Below are positions 1 through 9,775 of a stretch of 64,000 nt of DNA, one piece after another. A program made the translations under genes and the position numbers. Each line of letters opens with the position of its first letter. Position 1 is the stretch's first letter. The notes under the pieces were generated by a model. That model saw only the letters and a program-made list of their open reading frames with translations. It did not search any database and was not told where the DNA came from. The DNA is from Isochrysis galbana (Eukaryota; Haptophyta; Isochrysidales; Isochrysidaceae), in the NCBI GenBank assembly GCA_018136815.1, contig CM030932.1, positions 9,176,001-9,240,000 of the forward strand. Reading direction: 5' to 3'.

Positions 1-285
1 AGTTGGGCCACGTGCAAATGACAGCACTTGTCGATGGCAAACGGCAAGAGCGCTGCATGTATACATTGTTGAATACCGTATATCATCAACTAAGTGTATA
101 CTTTGCTCACATGGGGGAGGCACCTCGTGCGCCCCCCCTCTGGGGTGCGACCACTGCAGACTGCAGCCTCCGATAGTGGGTTCCCATCCGGCCCCACGAC
201 GGACGGCCATGTGGTGGCGCATTTCCATGCGACGCAGGCATCGCGGGGTAATGCGGTAAATAGTGCAGTTGTCACCACAGACGGG
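1..285. other. Non-genic left edge
   Basis: I see no supported gene here. The short open frames on both strands have no recognisable motif and no start context. The sequence is unique-looking and of moderate GC. Confidence 0.4.
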
Positions 286-355
286 CCTTAACCTAAACCT
301 AAAAACGCTAGGTTTAGGTTAACCTTAACCTAAACCTAAACCTAAAAACGCTAGG
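286..355. repeat. Telomere-like CCTAAA blocks in inverted arrangement
   Basis: Two direct copies of a block, ccttaacctaaacc... ending in aaaacgctagg, lie at 286-312 and 323-355. They are separated by tttaggttaa, which reads as the opposite strand of the same hexamer. The unit is CCTAAA (TTTAGG on the other strand), close to but not identical with the plant-type TTTAGGG telomere repeat. At only about 70 bases, and followed by unique DNA and genes, it reads as an interstitial patch, not a chromosome end. Bases 360-480 carry a degenerate purine-rich run of short GGCGA/CAAAG units and no gene. Confidence 0.6.
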
Positions 356-746
356 GGCATGCAAGGAGCAAGGAGGTAAACCAGGCTAGGGGCAAAGCAG
401 GCGACAAGGTAGGCGACAAAGGAGGCGAGGGCAAAGAAGGCGAATGTAGTGAGATTCTCCAACGGTGCCTAGCCTAGAAGGAGGGGGCATAGAAAAGTAG
501 ACGATTCCTTAAACAAAAAGGTCCGATCGCGGATGCGACAGATGAGAGCTCCGCCGTCCGCCGTCTTGCATTTTGGTTTTGGTTCAGAACGGATTAATAG
601 CTCTCCGCTTCAATACCTTTTCTATGCAAAGTAAAAGTAAAAATGTTTACTTCCTCGTTCTCATCCCAATCAGCAGTCGTAGTATTCACAAGCCGTGCAG
701 TTGACAAAGACCAGGCCTAGCACACTCCACCTTCCACCTTCAGCTC

Positions 747-2374
747 CTAGTCTAGACTGCCCATATCCACGTCGGCGTATATAGCATCTCGGCGAAGCAG
801 CTCGTCCACTAGAGTACGCAAGCCCTGGCTTTCCACGAGCCCATCACGTAAGGTTCCGGCTGGGATAACGCGCGTATCACAAATCAGAGGAAGATACGTC
901 AGCGCGTCCGCGTCGACGTCAACTAGTTCACCGTCTAGAAAAAGCTGGCGCCTCAACGGAGTCGAAACAAAAAGTGTGCTACCTGCGGCTTCTCGAGCCG
1001 CGCTTGCACCCGTATCATACCCGTCGCTGGGTAAGTCCACATACGCGAGTACCGCGCCCTCGGTGTGCCGAAGGAAAACGTCGCCAACCTCGCCGTTTGC
1101 GATCTCCTGCGCGAGAGACGGCGCACCAAGCCCAGCACTGACACTCGCCATTGAAGCTACCACGTCTGATGCAACCGGGCTGGCGATGCCTGTAAGCATA
1201 TTCTGGGCGGGCTGTCTGCGCGGCGCCGTGAGCGCACATCCCAGCCACTCTGCCACCGCCGCCTCATCTGCCAAGAAGGCATCTACCGCATCGACCAAAA
1301 TTTGGCGAGCTTCAACCAATGTTGATGCTGCGATGCGTCCTCGTGATACCAACGGGTCTCCTTTGACAATCCCAAGCCCTCTAAGTGCACCAATGGCGTC
1401 ACTCGGCGTGCCTTGGTCTAGCTGATCTTCTGCCTTTTCGTCATCTAGGGGAATTTTCCCTCTGATGGTGGAGCCTATGTCGCGTGTTGCCTCGGTGGGA
1501 GCAAAGACAGCGTCTGCAGGGGCCCTCGCTGCGAGAATGTTACCAAAGGCACGGAACAGCTCTGGTGAAGTCGGGGCTCGAAAGCCAATCGAGTAGGTCA
1601 TGCAGTTATCACTCTTGGAGACGCCATGATGGGCCAACCTTGGCGGCAGGTACAATGCATCTCCTGGCTGGAGGATCACGCTGACATCAGGTGCGAAATG
1701 CGTGAGCACCCTGACCGAGGCTCCTTCAATGAGCTTCTCGTCATTGGCGGACCGTCCATCCAGCTCGAAAGACCAGGTGCGTGCCCCTCGACCCTACGAG
1801 TGCCGGGATAATCTTCAGAAAGTGCAGACTAGCAGCCGCATGAACACCGTCTCATCGGAAGGCTCACCTGCAAGAGGATGACATCGTAGTTGTCGACGTG
1901 GGCACCGATGGAACAACCTGTTCGAGCGTACGAAACCATGACATCGTCCACACGCCAGCGCGGCACAAAATCTGCGACTGCGTCTCGAAGCTCCTCCACC
2001 TCTGGGAGCACGCGATCGACCTGGTTCACAAGCACCGTCCACAGACTCCTGTCGAGATCGCTGCTGCCCAGCTCGCTTATGGTCCCGCTATCAGCCTGAG
2101 CAAGCTCTTGCACCTTGTCTAGGTCAAGAGGGCCATGCAAGACTTCCCAGGGTGCGCTGCCGCCTGACTCTCGGATGAGGCGTGACACGGCGTCAGGCTC
2201 GCAGGCGAGCTCGAGCAGCTCTTCCGGCGTGAGCTGGCAGAAATGTTCGACCTCGTCGGGTGAAAGTAGCCCCCGGACGAGCAGCGGCTTCTTTTGCCAG
2301 AAGGAGCAGGCGAACGCCTGACGCTGCGGCGCGCCAAAGCCGTGCCAGGTGGAAAGGCGCGCGCTGGACACCAT
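747..2374 (-). CDS. JmjC/cupin ribosomal-oxygenase-like protein (RoxA/YcfD, MINA/NO66 type)
   Basis: A 2-oxoglutarate/Fe(II) dioxygenase of the group that hydroxylates ribosomal proteins. It has two exons, 2374-1868 and 1793-747, with a 74-base GTGAGC...TAG intron in phase 0; the spliced product is about 517 residues. The N-terminal part contains FWQKKPLLVRG and PRWRVDDVMVSY, typical of the bacterial YcfD family. The iron triad is visible: AHVDNYD gives His159 and Asp161 in exon 1, and PPRLAHHG gives the distal His near 224-225 in exon 2. Bacterial YcfD is about 370 residues, so the C-terminus is longer; it has a winged-helix-like tail ending RRDAIYADVDMG. I chose the ATG at 2374 because the frame upstream has only GTG and a low-complexity GGGA tract. 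The ribosomal substrate is inferred from the family. Confidence 0.85.
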
Positions 2375-2445
2375 CCCTCCCTCCCCCCCGCCCTCCCTCC
2401 CTCCCTCCCTCCCTCCCTCTCGCTGCTGCTCCGAGGAGTACGCCA
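2375..2445 (-). repeat. (GGGA)n polypurine leader upstream of the JmjC start
   Basis: On the coding (-) strand the bases before the JmjC ATG are an almost pure GGGAGGGAGG tract, cctccctcc on +. It would be translated as Arg-Glu-Gly-Gly repeats if an upstream GTG were used, so I treat it as 5' leader. Confidence 0.55.
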
Positions 2446-2648
2446 CACTCACGCGAGGCGCGGCGGCAGCAGTAGTGCTATTTTCGGCGGCGCGGCCCGC
2501 AAGCGGACTGCGCGCCTCTCCGCCTTGCTGCTGGGGGCCGGGCTACTCACTCCCCCGCCCCCTTACCGTGAGCCGCATCTGCGTATGCGAGGAAGATAAG
2601 GCCGCACGTCTCGAACGCGAAGAACGTAGGCGCACGGCGCCGCCCAAG

Positions 2649-3052
2649 ATGACAATTCAAGAGGCCATGAACCCGGGCGTCTCAGAGCTTTGCAAAAGAT
2701 TCCCCAACGGGAAGTGCCCCATGAACATCAAGCATCAAGGGCAAGGCTGTTTCTTGAAACGAGCATACCAATCAGAGCGGACTGACCTGTGCCGAAACAA
2801 CTCCGCGATCTCCGTTTCCTTAATGAGCATGTTCACCGTGCCAATGACAAGGGGGCGGCACACGCGCACGTCCATTGCGCGCAGTGCGGATGCCCACATG
2901 TACAAACGTACAAACGCTTGCGAGCCTCCCATTGCAACAGGCACTTCCTACCTGACACGATGGGACTCACCACGAACGCCGCCTTGTCTTGGTCCCCTTC
3001 CACCGCCGCCATTGCCTTGGCCTACGTGGCCGCTGCATTCAGCGGCCAGTAT
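2649..3052 (+). CDS. Possible small exon, divergent from the JmjC gene
   Basis: An open frame beginning ATG-ACA-ATT encodes MTIQEAMNPGVSELCKRF followed by a Cys-spaced stretch (NGKCPMN, GQGCFLK). This resembles real coding sequence for about 50 residues and then loses character. It starts about 275 bases from the JmjC ATG in the divergent direction, so a shared promoter is possible. The frame stays open into a repeat at 3053, so the true end is unknown and a splice donor near 2790 is possible. I do not recognise a family. The opposite strand also has an open frame here, so the strand is uncertain. Confidence 0.2.
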
Positions 3053-3320
3053 GCAACTAAGTTCATACTTGGTTGACCCATGGGGGGGCACGAGCCCCCC
3101 CCCTCTCTCCACCCACTCCTCCCCTGCCATGGGGGAGGAACCACCCATCCTCCTGGCATGCCTGATGGCTTGCCAGGAGGAGACTGCTCTACTGACCCAC
3201 TCCCTTCCCCACAGGCTCGCCCCATTCGCCCATCCTGGCCAGTCGTGGCCAGCCCATTGCTCCAACCCCCCCTCCCCCCCCTGGCCGACAGTCGACAGGC
3301 AGACAGGTGACAGGTGCAGC
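3053..3320. repeat. GC-rich dispersed repeat, subfamily I-prime
   Basis: It begins with a small palindrome, aactaagttcatacttggtt, then cccatggggggg-cacgag-cccccc, which can fold as a G/C hairpin. Then comes a conserved block with CCATGGGGGAGGAACCACCCA and GCCTGATGGCTTGCCAGGAG. The same order of blocks recurs at 12985-13300. It shares the hairpin and purine/pyrimidine layout with family I (40339-41290) but is clearly diverged. Confidence 0.7.
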
Positions 3321-3490
3321 GTGGGGGCCCCAGAGGCTCAAAAAAAAACATTCTTGAAGGTGCCAGCTATGCTGCTACTTACTGATTCACACCCCTCCGG
3401 TATCGCACACGCCATCGCCTAAACCTCACATTCTCACCCCCGCTCCCGCTAGCCCCCCTAAGGGCTAAGGGGGGTGGGCCCCCCACGGAA
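3321..3490. repeat. Family V dispersed repeat, copy 1
   Basis: The blocks CACACCCCTCCGGTATCGCA, GCCTAAACC.CACA.TCTCACC and CCGCTCCCGCTA, ending in a CCCCC/GGGGG hairpin and gtgggcc, occur here and again at 56815-56960 in the same orientation. The two copies are similar over about 150 bases. No coding content is seen. Bases 3491-3965 hold an (AG)n tract (about 3558-3575) and nothing else I recognise. Confidence 0.65.
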
Positions 3491-3965
3491 CATCCTGGGA
3501 CCGAAGAATGTTTTGGACGAAACCTCCCTCCGTCGGCCGAGGAGAGGAGGACGGAGAGAGAGAGAGAGAGAGAGTCTCGCAGAGCGACTGCAGAACGAGA
3601 AGTCGAAGTCATGCCGGTTTATTACCTTAAACGAGCCAACAATTATAGTAACAGTAAAAACAAAATTCGAATCGCAAATTTCGAGACCAAAATCGGCAAA
3701 CCTGGACTTGAGAACATGGGGAATCCGAATCTGTGTGTCTTGTGCGTCAGTGGCAACACGGGGAACTGTTCAGTTGTAATTGTGAGCGCGTACCTTACAC
3801 GAATATTCATGCCTGCAACCTTCAGATGTCAGATGGGCAGGAATACAACGTACAGATGCGGCACCCACAGAGCGGCTGCTAACGCAGGAAGGCTCTCTGT
3901 TGACTTTCTTGGAGGAAGAAGAGGACTTGGGGGGCAATGCTGGGGGCAAGCGCAGGTCATCCATT

Positions 3966-4433
3966 ATGAAGGGGGCCGGCTCAGAGGAGATTCTCGCGGC
4001 TGTGCGAGCCATGGCCATCATCTGTGATGCTGTGCTCTGGCCTCTCATGCGCGCAGTCAAGCCCGGGCCGGAGAAGCACGTGTTGGATGTCTTGCCGCAC
4101 GTGTGGCCCGCAGCGGTGGCTTTCTTTGAGGCTGGAGCTGCTGCTCCTGAGAAGGTGATCGACGGCTCTCTCGTGCTCGATTTAGGCAACAATGCCCCAC
4201 CTCCTTTGCCAGTGGCAGGCGAGCAGGGGAAGAGGAGTGAGCGCGCCCGAGTTGACATGGTGCGCAATCGCGCGGCTGCTATGGGCAGCCCGCTCGTGGC
4301 CCAACTGCTTAGTAATGCCTTTGAAGCTATGGTAGCTGGTACAAAGAATCATGCTTCAGAATACTTGGGGCCGGACGGCAAGTGTTGCCTCGCTCGAATC
4401 ACGCCTCAGCTTCGGGCACAATTTGATGCGTAA
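3966..4433 (+). CDS. Hypothetical protein, about 155 residues, unknown family
   Basis: The frame has gene-like composition and ends cleanly at TAA (4431-4433). From the ATG at 3966 it encodes MKGAGSEEILAAVRAMAII and then a helical segment with LWPLMRAVKPGPEKHVLDV. A Pro-rich linker (NNAPPPLPVAGEQGK) leads to a C-terminal part with LVAQLLSNAFEAMVAGTKNH and the end RITPQLRAQFDA. The frame is open upstream of this ATG (an acidic LEEEEDLGG stretch), so an earlier exon is possible. I do not recognise the family. Its position between repeats leaves open that it is the end of a mobile-element protein or of a larger spliced gene. No transmembrane segment is evident. Confidence 0.4.
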   Translation: MKGAGSEEILAAVRAMAIICDAVLWPLMRAVKPGPEKHVLDVLPHVWPAAVAFFEAGAAAPEKVIDGSLVLDLGNNAPPPLPVAGEQGKRSERARVDMVRNRAAAMGSPLVAQLLSNAFEAMVAGTKNHASEYLGPDGKCCLARITPQLRAQFDA

Positions 4434-4548
4434 ACGCCCAACACTGCTATTTTTGCTCTCTTACTGCTTACTGCTCTCCCAAGACTCAAGACCCTCTCAC
4501 CTCTCAACCTCTTCCCTTGCTCTTCCTCTCCCGGGGGCGTCTGGAGAG

Positions 4549-5262
4549 ATGGCGCCCGCTCGCGCTCTGACCGCCCTCTCGCTGCTCGTCGCGGGCTGCG
4601 CAGCGCTTAGGCTGAGAGGCGCGGCACGCCCGTACGTCCGCGCGCGCACGCACACGCCTCTCCTCTCCGACGCCCCGCCGCCCCCAGCAGGTGGCTCCCC
4701 TCCTCCTCCTCCGCCACCGCCCGACGGCTCTGCCACTGACTGGGACTCCGCCTGGCAGCAGTTCAGCTCCCAGGCGGGCGCGCAGCCAACCAAGCCTTCG
4801 GAGGCCAGGGTGGATCTATCGGACGATCAACCGAAGGAAGGCCAGAGCGCGCAGCCCTCCACGGCCGATACATTCTGGCTCTCGTCGTCTAGCCGGCGAG
4901 CGCAGGCAGAGGATGACGATGACGGAGGTACCTTCAGGCTAGCGCCGCCTCCCCAAGAGAGGCTTGGAGAAGCCGATCGCGGGCGTGGACAGGAGGCACT
5001 GCTCTCCGCATTTGCGTCGGAGAAGGGGTTGCTTGTAGGAATGGGCATTTTGACACTTATCTTTTGTTTTTATGTTTTCATTGGGGTGACCGGAGGCATT
5101 ACTGATGGATCTGATCGTTTCGTCAACCCAGAGCCATTGGCAGAAACGGTGGCTCGCGACCCGGCGTACCAGCCCCCAGTGCGCACATGGAGTCCAACCG
5201 CACCACTCATGTACCAGGAGGAGGACCAAAGCTTTTGGTCCACAAAGGCATCCCAACGATAG
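4549..5262 (+). CDS. Small single-span membrane protein with signal or plastid-type N-terminus
   Basis: A 237-residue, single-exon protein starting MAPARALTALSLLVAGCAAL, a clear signal-peptide-like hydrophobic core, followed by an Arg/Ala-rich stretch (RLRGAARPYVRAR) that could be a plastid transit segment. A poly-Pro linker follows, then DWDSAWQQFSSQ, then an acidic low-complexity stretch (EDDDDGG). One transmembrane helix at about residues 163-185 (LLVGMGILTLIFCFYVFIGV) precedes a polar C-terminus with MYQEEDQSFWSTK. The ATG at 4549 was chosen over the open upstream frame because of the signal peptide and the CT-rich leader just before it (about 4490-4540). A chloroplast membrane location is inference from the N-terminus. 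I do not recognise the family. Confidence 0.6.
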   Translation: MAPARALTALSLLVAGCAALRLRGAARPYVRARTHTPLLSDAPPPPAGGSPPPPPPPPDGSATDWDSAWQQFSSQAGAQPTKPSEARVDLSDDQPKEGQSAQPSTADTFWLSSSSRRAQAEDDDDGGTFRLAPPPQERLGEADRGRGQEALLSAFASEKGLLVGMGILTLIFCFYVFIGVTGGITDGSDRFVNPEPLAETVARDPAYQPPVRTWSPTAPLMYQEEDQSFWSTKASQR

Positions 5263-6311
5263 GTCTGCTTGAGCAAATGCGGAATTGAGGGATTATTTTT
5301 ATCTTGGGAGTCCACACAGTTAGGGACGAATGGCTGCCGCCTGATTGTGCACACTGTACTTTCGGGGAACATGATGCTTTCATTCGATTGGCGATGCCTT
5401 ATTTAGTTCTGACGAGAGCATGATGATGTGCACAGCATAGCACGATTGCACGGCTTGTGGCTTTTGACGCTCATCGAGCAACATCGCCAGAGTAGCTATC
5501 TGCCAGAGTTGCTCTTAGCAAGTAGCTATCCTGTGTAGCTACCTGAGCGGAGTGCTCCTCAGCATTGGGGATTGAGACCGTGCACGGTGCACCGCTCCTT
5601 GCGCCAAGGTTCAAATTGCAAGTTGCATAACGCCGTCTAGGAGCTGGAAACAGGCGCTGGAACGTTGGGGATCCTGATGCCTCCTCAGGCGATCACGTGA
5701 TATTGCGCGTGTGCACCAATGAGATGTACGTATCTGTACTGAATGAATCATTCATTGATGGGAATGAATTACTCGTTCGGCATCGATCAGTGACACTAAA
5801 GCGGCAAAAGGTAGCCCGGTCACTCACCTAGTCACTAGCCCACACAACCCACCTATGGGGAAAGCCTCTTGGCTGGGCCCCCACAAAACGGCGCCTCGAA
5901 ATGCGCGCACCCCTAACTACGAGCCAAAAGGCCCGCCCCCCCCCCTCCCCCGACGCCAGACCCAAAGTAGCACACATGGGTCGACCCCCCGAAACCGAAC
6001 AAAAAGGAACGAGGGTGGGGGCGGGCGAAAAGGGGAGTGCGAGGGTGGGGCGCAAGGGCGATGGCTCGGATGTGGACCGCAGTGGAAGGGATAGTGTATA
6101 GCAGCGTAGTAGTCACCTTCAAGAATATTTTTTGCCCCCCAAATTTGAAAAGTAACGTGTGGATCTCTCCGGCGGCACACGGCCGGGCCCGCCCACTCCT
6201 CCCGCCCTCTCCCGCCCTCCCTCGCACCACACACCACACAGGCTCGATCCCCCCCTTGCGCCACCAGCTCGCTCCACTCGCCCCGTCCCCACCAACGCGA
6301 CCGCGTGCACG
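5263..6311. other. Intergenic stretch with a family IV-related repeat
   Basis: 5263-5820 holds no supported gene; it has short repeated words such as gtagctatc near 5490-5545. 5840-6050 is a repeat whose reverse strand reads TTCGGTTTCGGGGGGTCG then CCCATGTGTGCTACTTTGGG. This matches 17640-17710 and, more loosely, other family IV copies. The block cctcttggctgggccc at 5866-5881 matches the inverse of 17796-17815. Confidence 0.5.
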
Positions 6312-8987
6312 CTATTTGACGGCCGCGCGTTGCTCCTTCCTTTTGATGCTGTCACTCACGGACTTGCGCGCCCGCTGCAACCGTTTCTTCAGGTCCTCGA
6401 GCTCTTTGTTCGTGAAGCTGTCTTTATTTGCTTCGAGGAAGCGACCCATGGCCCTGGACGCGTAATGAGCTTCCTCCACCTCCTCAACGTCCAGCCCCAG
6501 CCATTCGACGTGTTGTCGTGGCCCGTCGTCGTCAAACTTCTTCAGCCGACTGATTTCGGTCTTCACCTGATCCTGCACCCATTCCACGATCTTGACATGA
6601 TCTGCAGTGTGGTCCGGGTGAGGTCTCGCCCATTCCTCCAACTTGTGGGACGCCTCCATGAGGTCAGCGGCGTACGCGTGGTGGGATGGTACGAGGTATG
6701 CAGCTTGCTGATGGTCTTGGATGGCACGTTGCATGCGTGCCACTTCATCTTTTACCGTGGCAAGAGGGGACCAGATGCGGTGAAGCACCTCGTTGTCGCT
6801 CTGTGCTCCTTTCTCGCCTGTCCGTGCGCGCTTACCGCTCGGCCGTGTGCGCTCACCGCTCGCCCGTGTGCGCTTACCGCTCGCCCGTGTGCGCTTACCG
6901 TCCGCCTGCGGCGGTGGCGCCTGCGATGGAGCGCTCGCCGGCCGGTTGGCGCGTGTCCGGAGGGCCGGCCTAGCCGGGATAATCACATTGATCGTCTCCG
7001 GGTAAGCTTGGAGCTCGTCCGTCTCACGGTACGGGCTTGCCCGTGTGCGCTTACCGTCCGCCTGCGGCGGTGGCGCCTGCGATGGATGGCTCGCCGGCCG
7101 GTTGACACGTGTCCGGTGGGCAGTGCTCTCCGGAAAAATCATACTGATCGTCTCCAGGTAAGCTTGGAGCTCGTCCGTCTCATGGTACCGGGGGGCCCGG
7201 TGTACCGCTTCCTGCAGCGCGTATACTTCTCTTAACGAGTAGTCGGCGGGGGCAGGGGGCGCTCCATCGTTGACAAATCTCGGTGTTTGCAGCGTCCCGC
7301 AGCGTTTGTAGTGGTCGATCGCAGCTGTGTGGCTGACGTTTGCCAAGAGCCGCGACCGATTCTTGCCCTCCTCACACACCGTGACGACATTTTCCCCCGC
7401 AGTGAGCCAGTCACGAACACGCACTGCAGCTCGGATGAACTCACGCGAGCCCGCGTGGTTCCATGGATAGACGACGGAGGGGTCATTGAGTTGGATCAAG
7501 TGATCAGCCGGGACGTCTTGCACGAACGCCGCCACCCTAATCGTACGCCTCCACGCGGGATCCTCCCGACACTTTGCCAAGAAGCCAACCCGGTCCCATG
7601 CCTGGACGGCCTTAGGGTTAGGGTCGCCCGCGCCGGACGCCGCCTCCGTTGCACCCTCGGAGTCGGAGTCGCAACCTTCGTCGGAGTCGGAATTCGCCTC
7701 CGTTTCATCGGCTGGCGCCCCGTTGTCCGGGGGCGGCGAATCCATGGGCGCGTCCGCCTCGCTGACAGTCCACGCGCGCTCCTCGCGCGTCCCCCCAGCA
7801 TCCTCTTGGCCGGTGGGCTCGTCGAGCGCCGCCGCGCCGCAGGCCGGCGCGTGATGCGACAAGTCGCCTGTGCCGGGTGTCGCCTCCGTTCCGTCGCCTC
7901 GCGCCTCGGAGTTCGACGCCGGCGGAGCCATAGGCTCGTCCGCCGCGCCGGCGGGCTGCGCGCCACTTTCCCGTTCATCGCGCGTCATGACAGCGTCAAC
8001 ATGGCCGGTGCACTCGCCGAGCGGGGCATCGCCGCATGGCTGCGCGTCCGGCGACAGGTTGTCCGCGCCGGGCGTCGCCTCCTCGGATTTCGAAGCCGGC
8101 GGAGTCATGGGCTCGCTCACCGCGCGGGCAGGGCGCGCGCCCCCTTCCTGCTCATCGAGCGTTTTCACAGCGTCCTCCCAGCCGGTACCACCGGCGAGCG
8201 CCACGTCGCCGTGTGACGTCATCGCAGGGGCATCGGCGTCGTTCGCGTCTGCCGTCTTCGAGTCCCAAGGCGCACCCGACACCTCGTCACGAAACACCGT
8301 CGCGTCTGTCCCTTGCTCGCCAACGGAACCGCGGAGGCCGCCCTTGGCCTGTGCAGACCCGTCCGGTCGGTTCGCCCGCTTGGGCTCGGCGGTCAACAGA
8401 CCATCGTTCGCCGGCCGCGTCGACACGCCATCGTTCGGGCACGTCGCCGAGGGGGCTGGTGCATACTCTCGCAGCCAAGCCCATGCCCCGTCAAGCGAGA
8501 GCAATAAGACCTGCGCTTCGTCCTTGCAAAAGCCCGCCGCGAGGGCGCCCATCTCTGGTTCAATATGCCGCATCGAACCCCTAAGCTTGTTCTCCATCTG
8601 TTTGCGAATCTCGTCGTCGGTGGCGTTGCCTACCCATACTCGTCGCCGCATCTTAAATCTCTCCATCGACTCGTAGTGATTGTACAAGTCTATGTGGGAT
8701 TCAATGGCAAGCTCCGCTTCGCGGCACAGGCCTTGCAGTGTTAGTGCGGTCAACGCCAGCTGCGAGGCGAACTTATAGCATGACGCGTCTTCTTGCAACG
8801 CTGCCACACGTTCCTTGAACGACTTGAACAGGTGAGCTCGAAGCAATTCCAGCGAAGCGAATCTGAGTCTCATCTCTACGACGGTGGGATTGAGGACGGC
8901 GCCGAATGGAGCTCGATCGGCGCTGGAGGGGGGCGGAGTGTGTGTCGGCGACGCGTCAGTCGCCGAGTCGTCGTTTGGTGATGCCAT
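6312..8987 (-). CDS. 891-residue protein with PTP-like CX5R motif, acidic repeats and C-terminal helix region
   Basis: An intronless gene starting ATG at 8987. Residues 30-175 form a helical N-terminal domain (VEMRLRFASLELLRAHLFKS). Residues about 250-430 contain three diverged acidic repeats built on TG-EDAV-T-DE and EPM-PPAS. Residues 485-560 look like a small phosphatase fold: VVTVCEEGKNRSRLLAN contains Cys538-x5-Arg544-Ser, the protein tyrosine/dual-specificity phosphatase signature. Residues 600-700 hold a tandem duplication (TDELQAY...ETI then PPPQADGKRTRAS), followed by short KRTRAS-type basic units. The C-terminus is highly helical (DLKKRLQRARKSV). The CX5R motif supports a phosphatase-like domain, but the HC start is VC here and I cannot place a general-acid Asp with certainty. 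Function is unknown. A coding-capable host gene is more likely than a transposon ORF, but it sits among repeats. Confidence 0.65.
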   Translation of the reverse strand: MASPNDDSATDASPTHTPPPSSADRAPFGAVLNPTVVEMRLRFASLELLRAHLFKSFKERVAALQEDASCYKFASQLALTALTLQGLCREAELAIESHIDLYNHYESMERFKMRRRVWVGNATDDEIRKQMENKLRGSMRHIEPEMGALAAGFCKDEAQVLLLSLDGAWAWLREYAPAPSATCPNDGVSTRPANDGLLTAEPKRANRPDGSAQAKGGLRGSVGEQGTDATVFRDEVSGAPWDSKTADANDADAPAMTSHGDVALAGGTGWEDAVKTLDEQEGGARPARAVSEPMTPPASKSEEATPGADNLSPDAQPCGDAPLGECTGHVDAVMTRDERESGAQPAGAADEPMAPPASNSEARGDGTEATPGTGDLSHHAPACGAAALDEPTGQEDAGGTREERAWTVSEADAPMDSPPPDNGAPADETEANSDSDEGCDSDSEGATEAASGAGDPNPKAVQAWDRVGFLAKCREDPAWRRTIRVAAFVQDVPADHLIQLNDPSVVYPWNHAGSREFIRAAVRVRDWLTAGENVVTVCEEGKNRSRLLANVSHTAAIDHYKRCGTLQTPRFVNDGAPPAPADYSLREVYALQEAVHRAPRYHETDELQAYLETISMIFPESTAHRTRVNRPASHPSQAPPPQADGKRTRASPYRETDELQAYPETINVIIPARPALRTRANRPASAPSQAPPPQADGKRTRASGKRTRASGERTRPSGKRARTGEKGAQSDNEVLHRIWSPLATVKDEVARMQRAIQDHQQAAYLVPSHHAYAADLMEASHKLEEWARPHPDHTADHVKIVEWVQDQVKTEISRLKKFDDDGPRQHVEWLGLDVEEVEEAHYASRAMGRFLEANKDSFTNKELEDLKKRLQRARKSVSDSIKRKEQRAAVK

Positions 8988-9109
8988 AGGGGGAGGGTGG
9001 CGGGTGGCGAGTGGGGCGTGCGGGGGTGTACGGGGTCGCGTCTGTCACGTTGATCTGTCGCTCCAGTCGGAAGGCGCGCGGGGGCGCAGGAAGACAAGGT
9101 CGAGGGAGC

Positions 9110-9335
9110 GGAGCGGAAGAGCAGGGAGCGGAAGAGCAGGGGGCGGGCGGCAGAGGGCGGCAGAGGGCGGCAGAGGGCGGCAGAGGGGCGGCAGAGGGCG
9201 GCAGAGGGGCGGCAGAAGGCGGCAGAGGGGCGGCGGAGGGGCGGCAGAGGGCGGCGGAGGGGCGGCGGAGGGGCGGCGGAGGGGCGGCAGAGGCGCGGCA
9301 GAGGCGCAGCAGAGGGGCGGCAGAGGGGCGGCCAA
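9110..9335. repeat. GGGGCGGCAGAG minisatellite
   Basis: About 220 bases of tandem units around GGCGGCAGAG and GGGGCGGCGGAG, 9-12 bases long and variable. It lies directly upstream of the start of the 891-residue gene, within 150-350 bases. Poly-G at about 9533-9552 follows. Long frames through the tract are repeat artefacts. Confidence 0.8.
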
Positions 9336-9775
9336 CTTAGGGGTTGTTGATTGAGAAGGGGGTTTGGGAAGGGGAGGGCTCCGCCCCGTGGGATCCCCTC
9401 TATCACGTGAATATCCTACCTCTTACTGTAGTATTACTTGGACGGATGGCCCCCCGAGGGGGTGGATGGCAGAGGGCGGGGCGGCAGGAGAAGGCACATC
9501 GGACGCGACCACCCTCTTTTCCACGGTCACGCCGGGGGGGGGGGGGGGGGGGAGGAGCTCTGTTGGGGGGAGCGTGTGGGAGTAGGTAAAAGTACCGTTC
9601 GGCAGAACCACGTATCGAGTCCTTGCTTTCCATTGTGCTTTGCCTCGCGTCGAGGTGGTTGAGGATCCATTTTCGCTGCGAGGGATTTCGTGTGATTGTG
9701 CCCAGTCCAGGAGCAGGAGAAGACCTACTACCTCCGTTCCAAAACTGAGATGCCTCGCACGCTTTGGGTTGAATG

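Noticed and set aside
2349..3422. A single 357-residue + strand protein
   Set aside because: It starts inside the antisense JmjC leader, and its C-terminal third is repeat sequence; only the middle might be coding.
7287..8216. Long + strand open frame of 309 codons
   Set aside because: It is antisense to the repeat-rich 891-residue gene, is Arg-rich, and exists because of high GC and codon repeats.
6312..8987. Viral or giant-virus origin for the CX5R gene
   Set aside because: There are no viral hallmark neighbours and nothing specific in the sequence; the repeats alone do not support it.
9110..9335. CRISPR-like array
   Set aside because: The units are contiguous and degenerate with no unique spacers; it is a GC minisatellite in a eukaryote.
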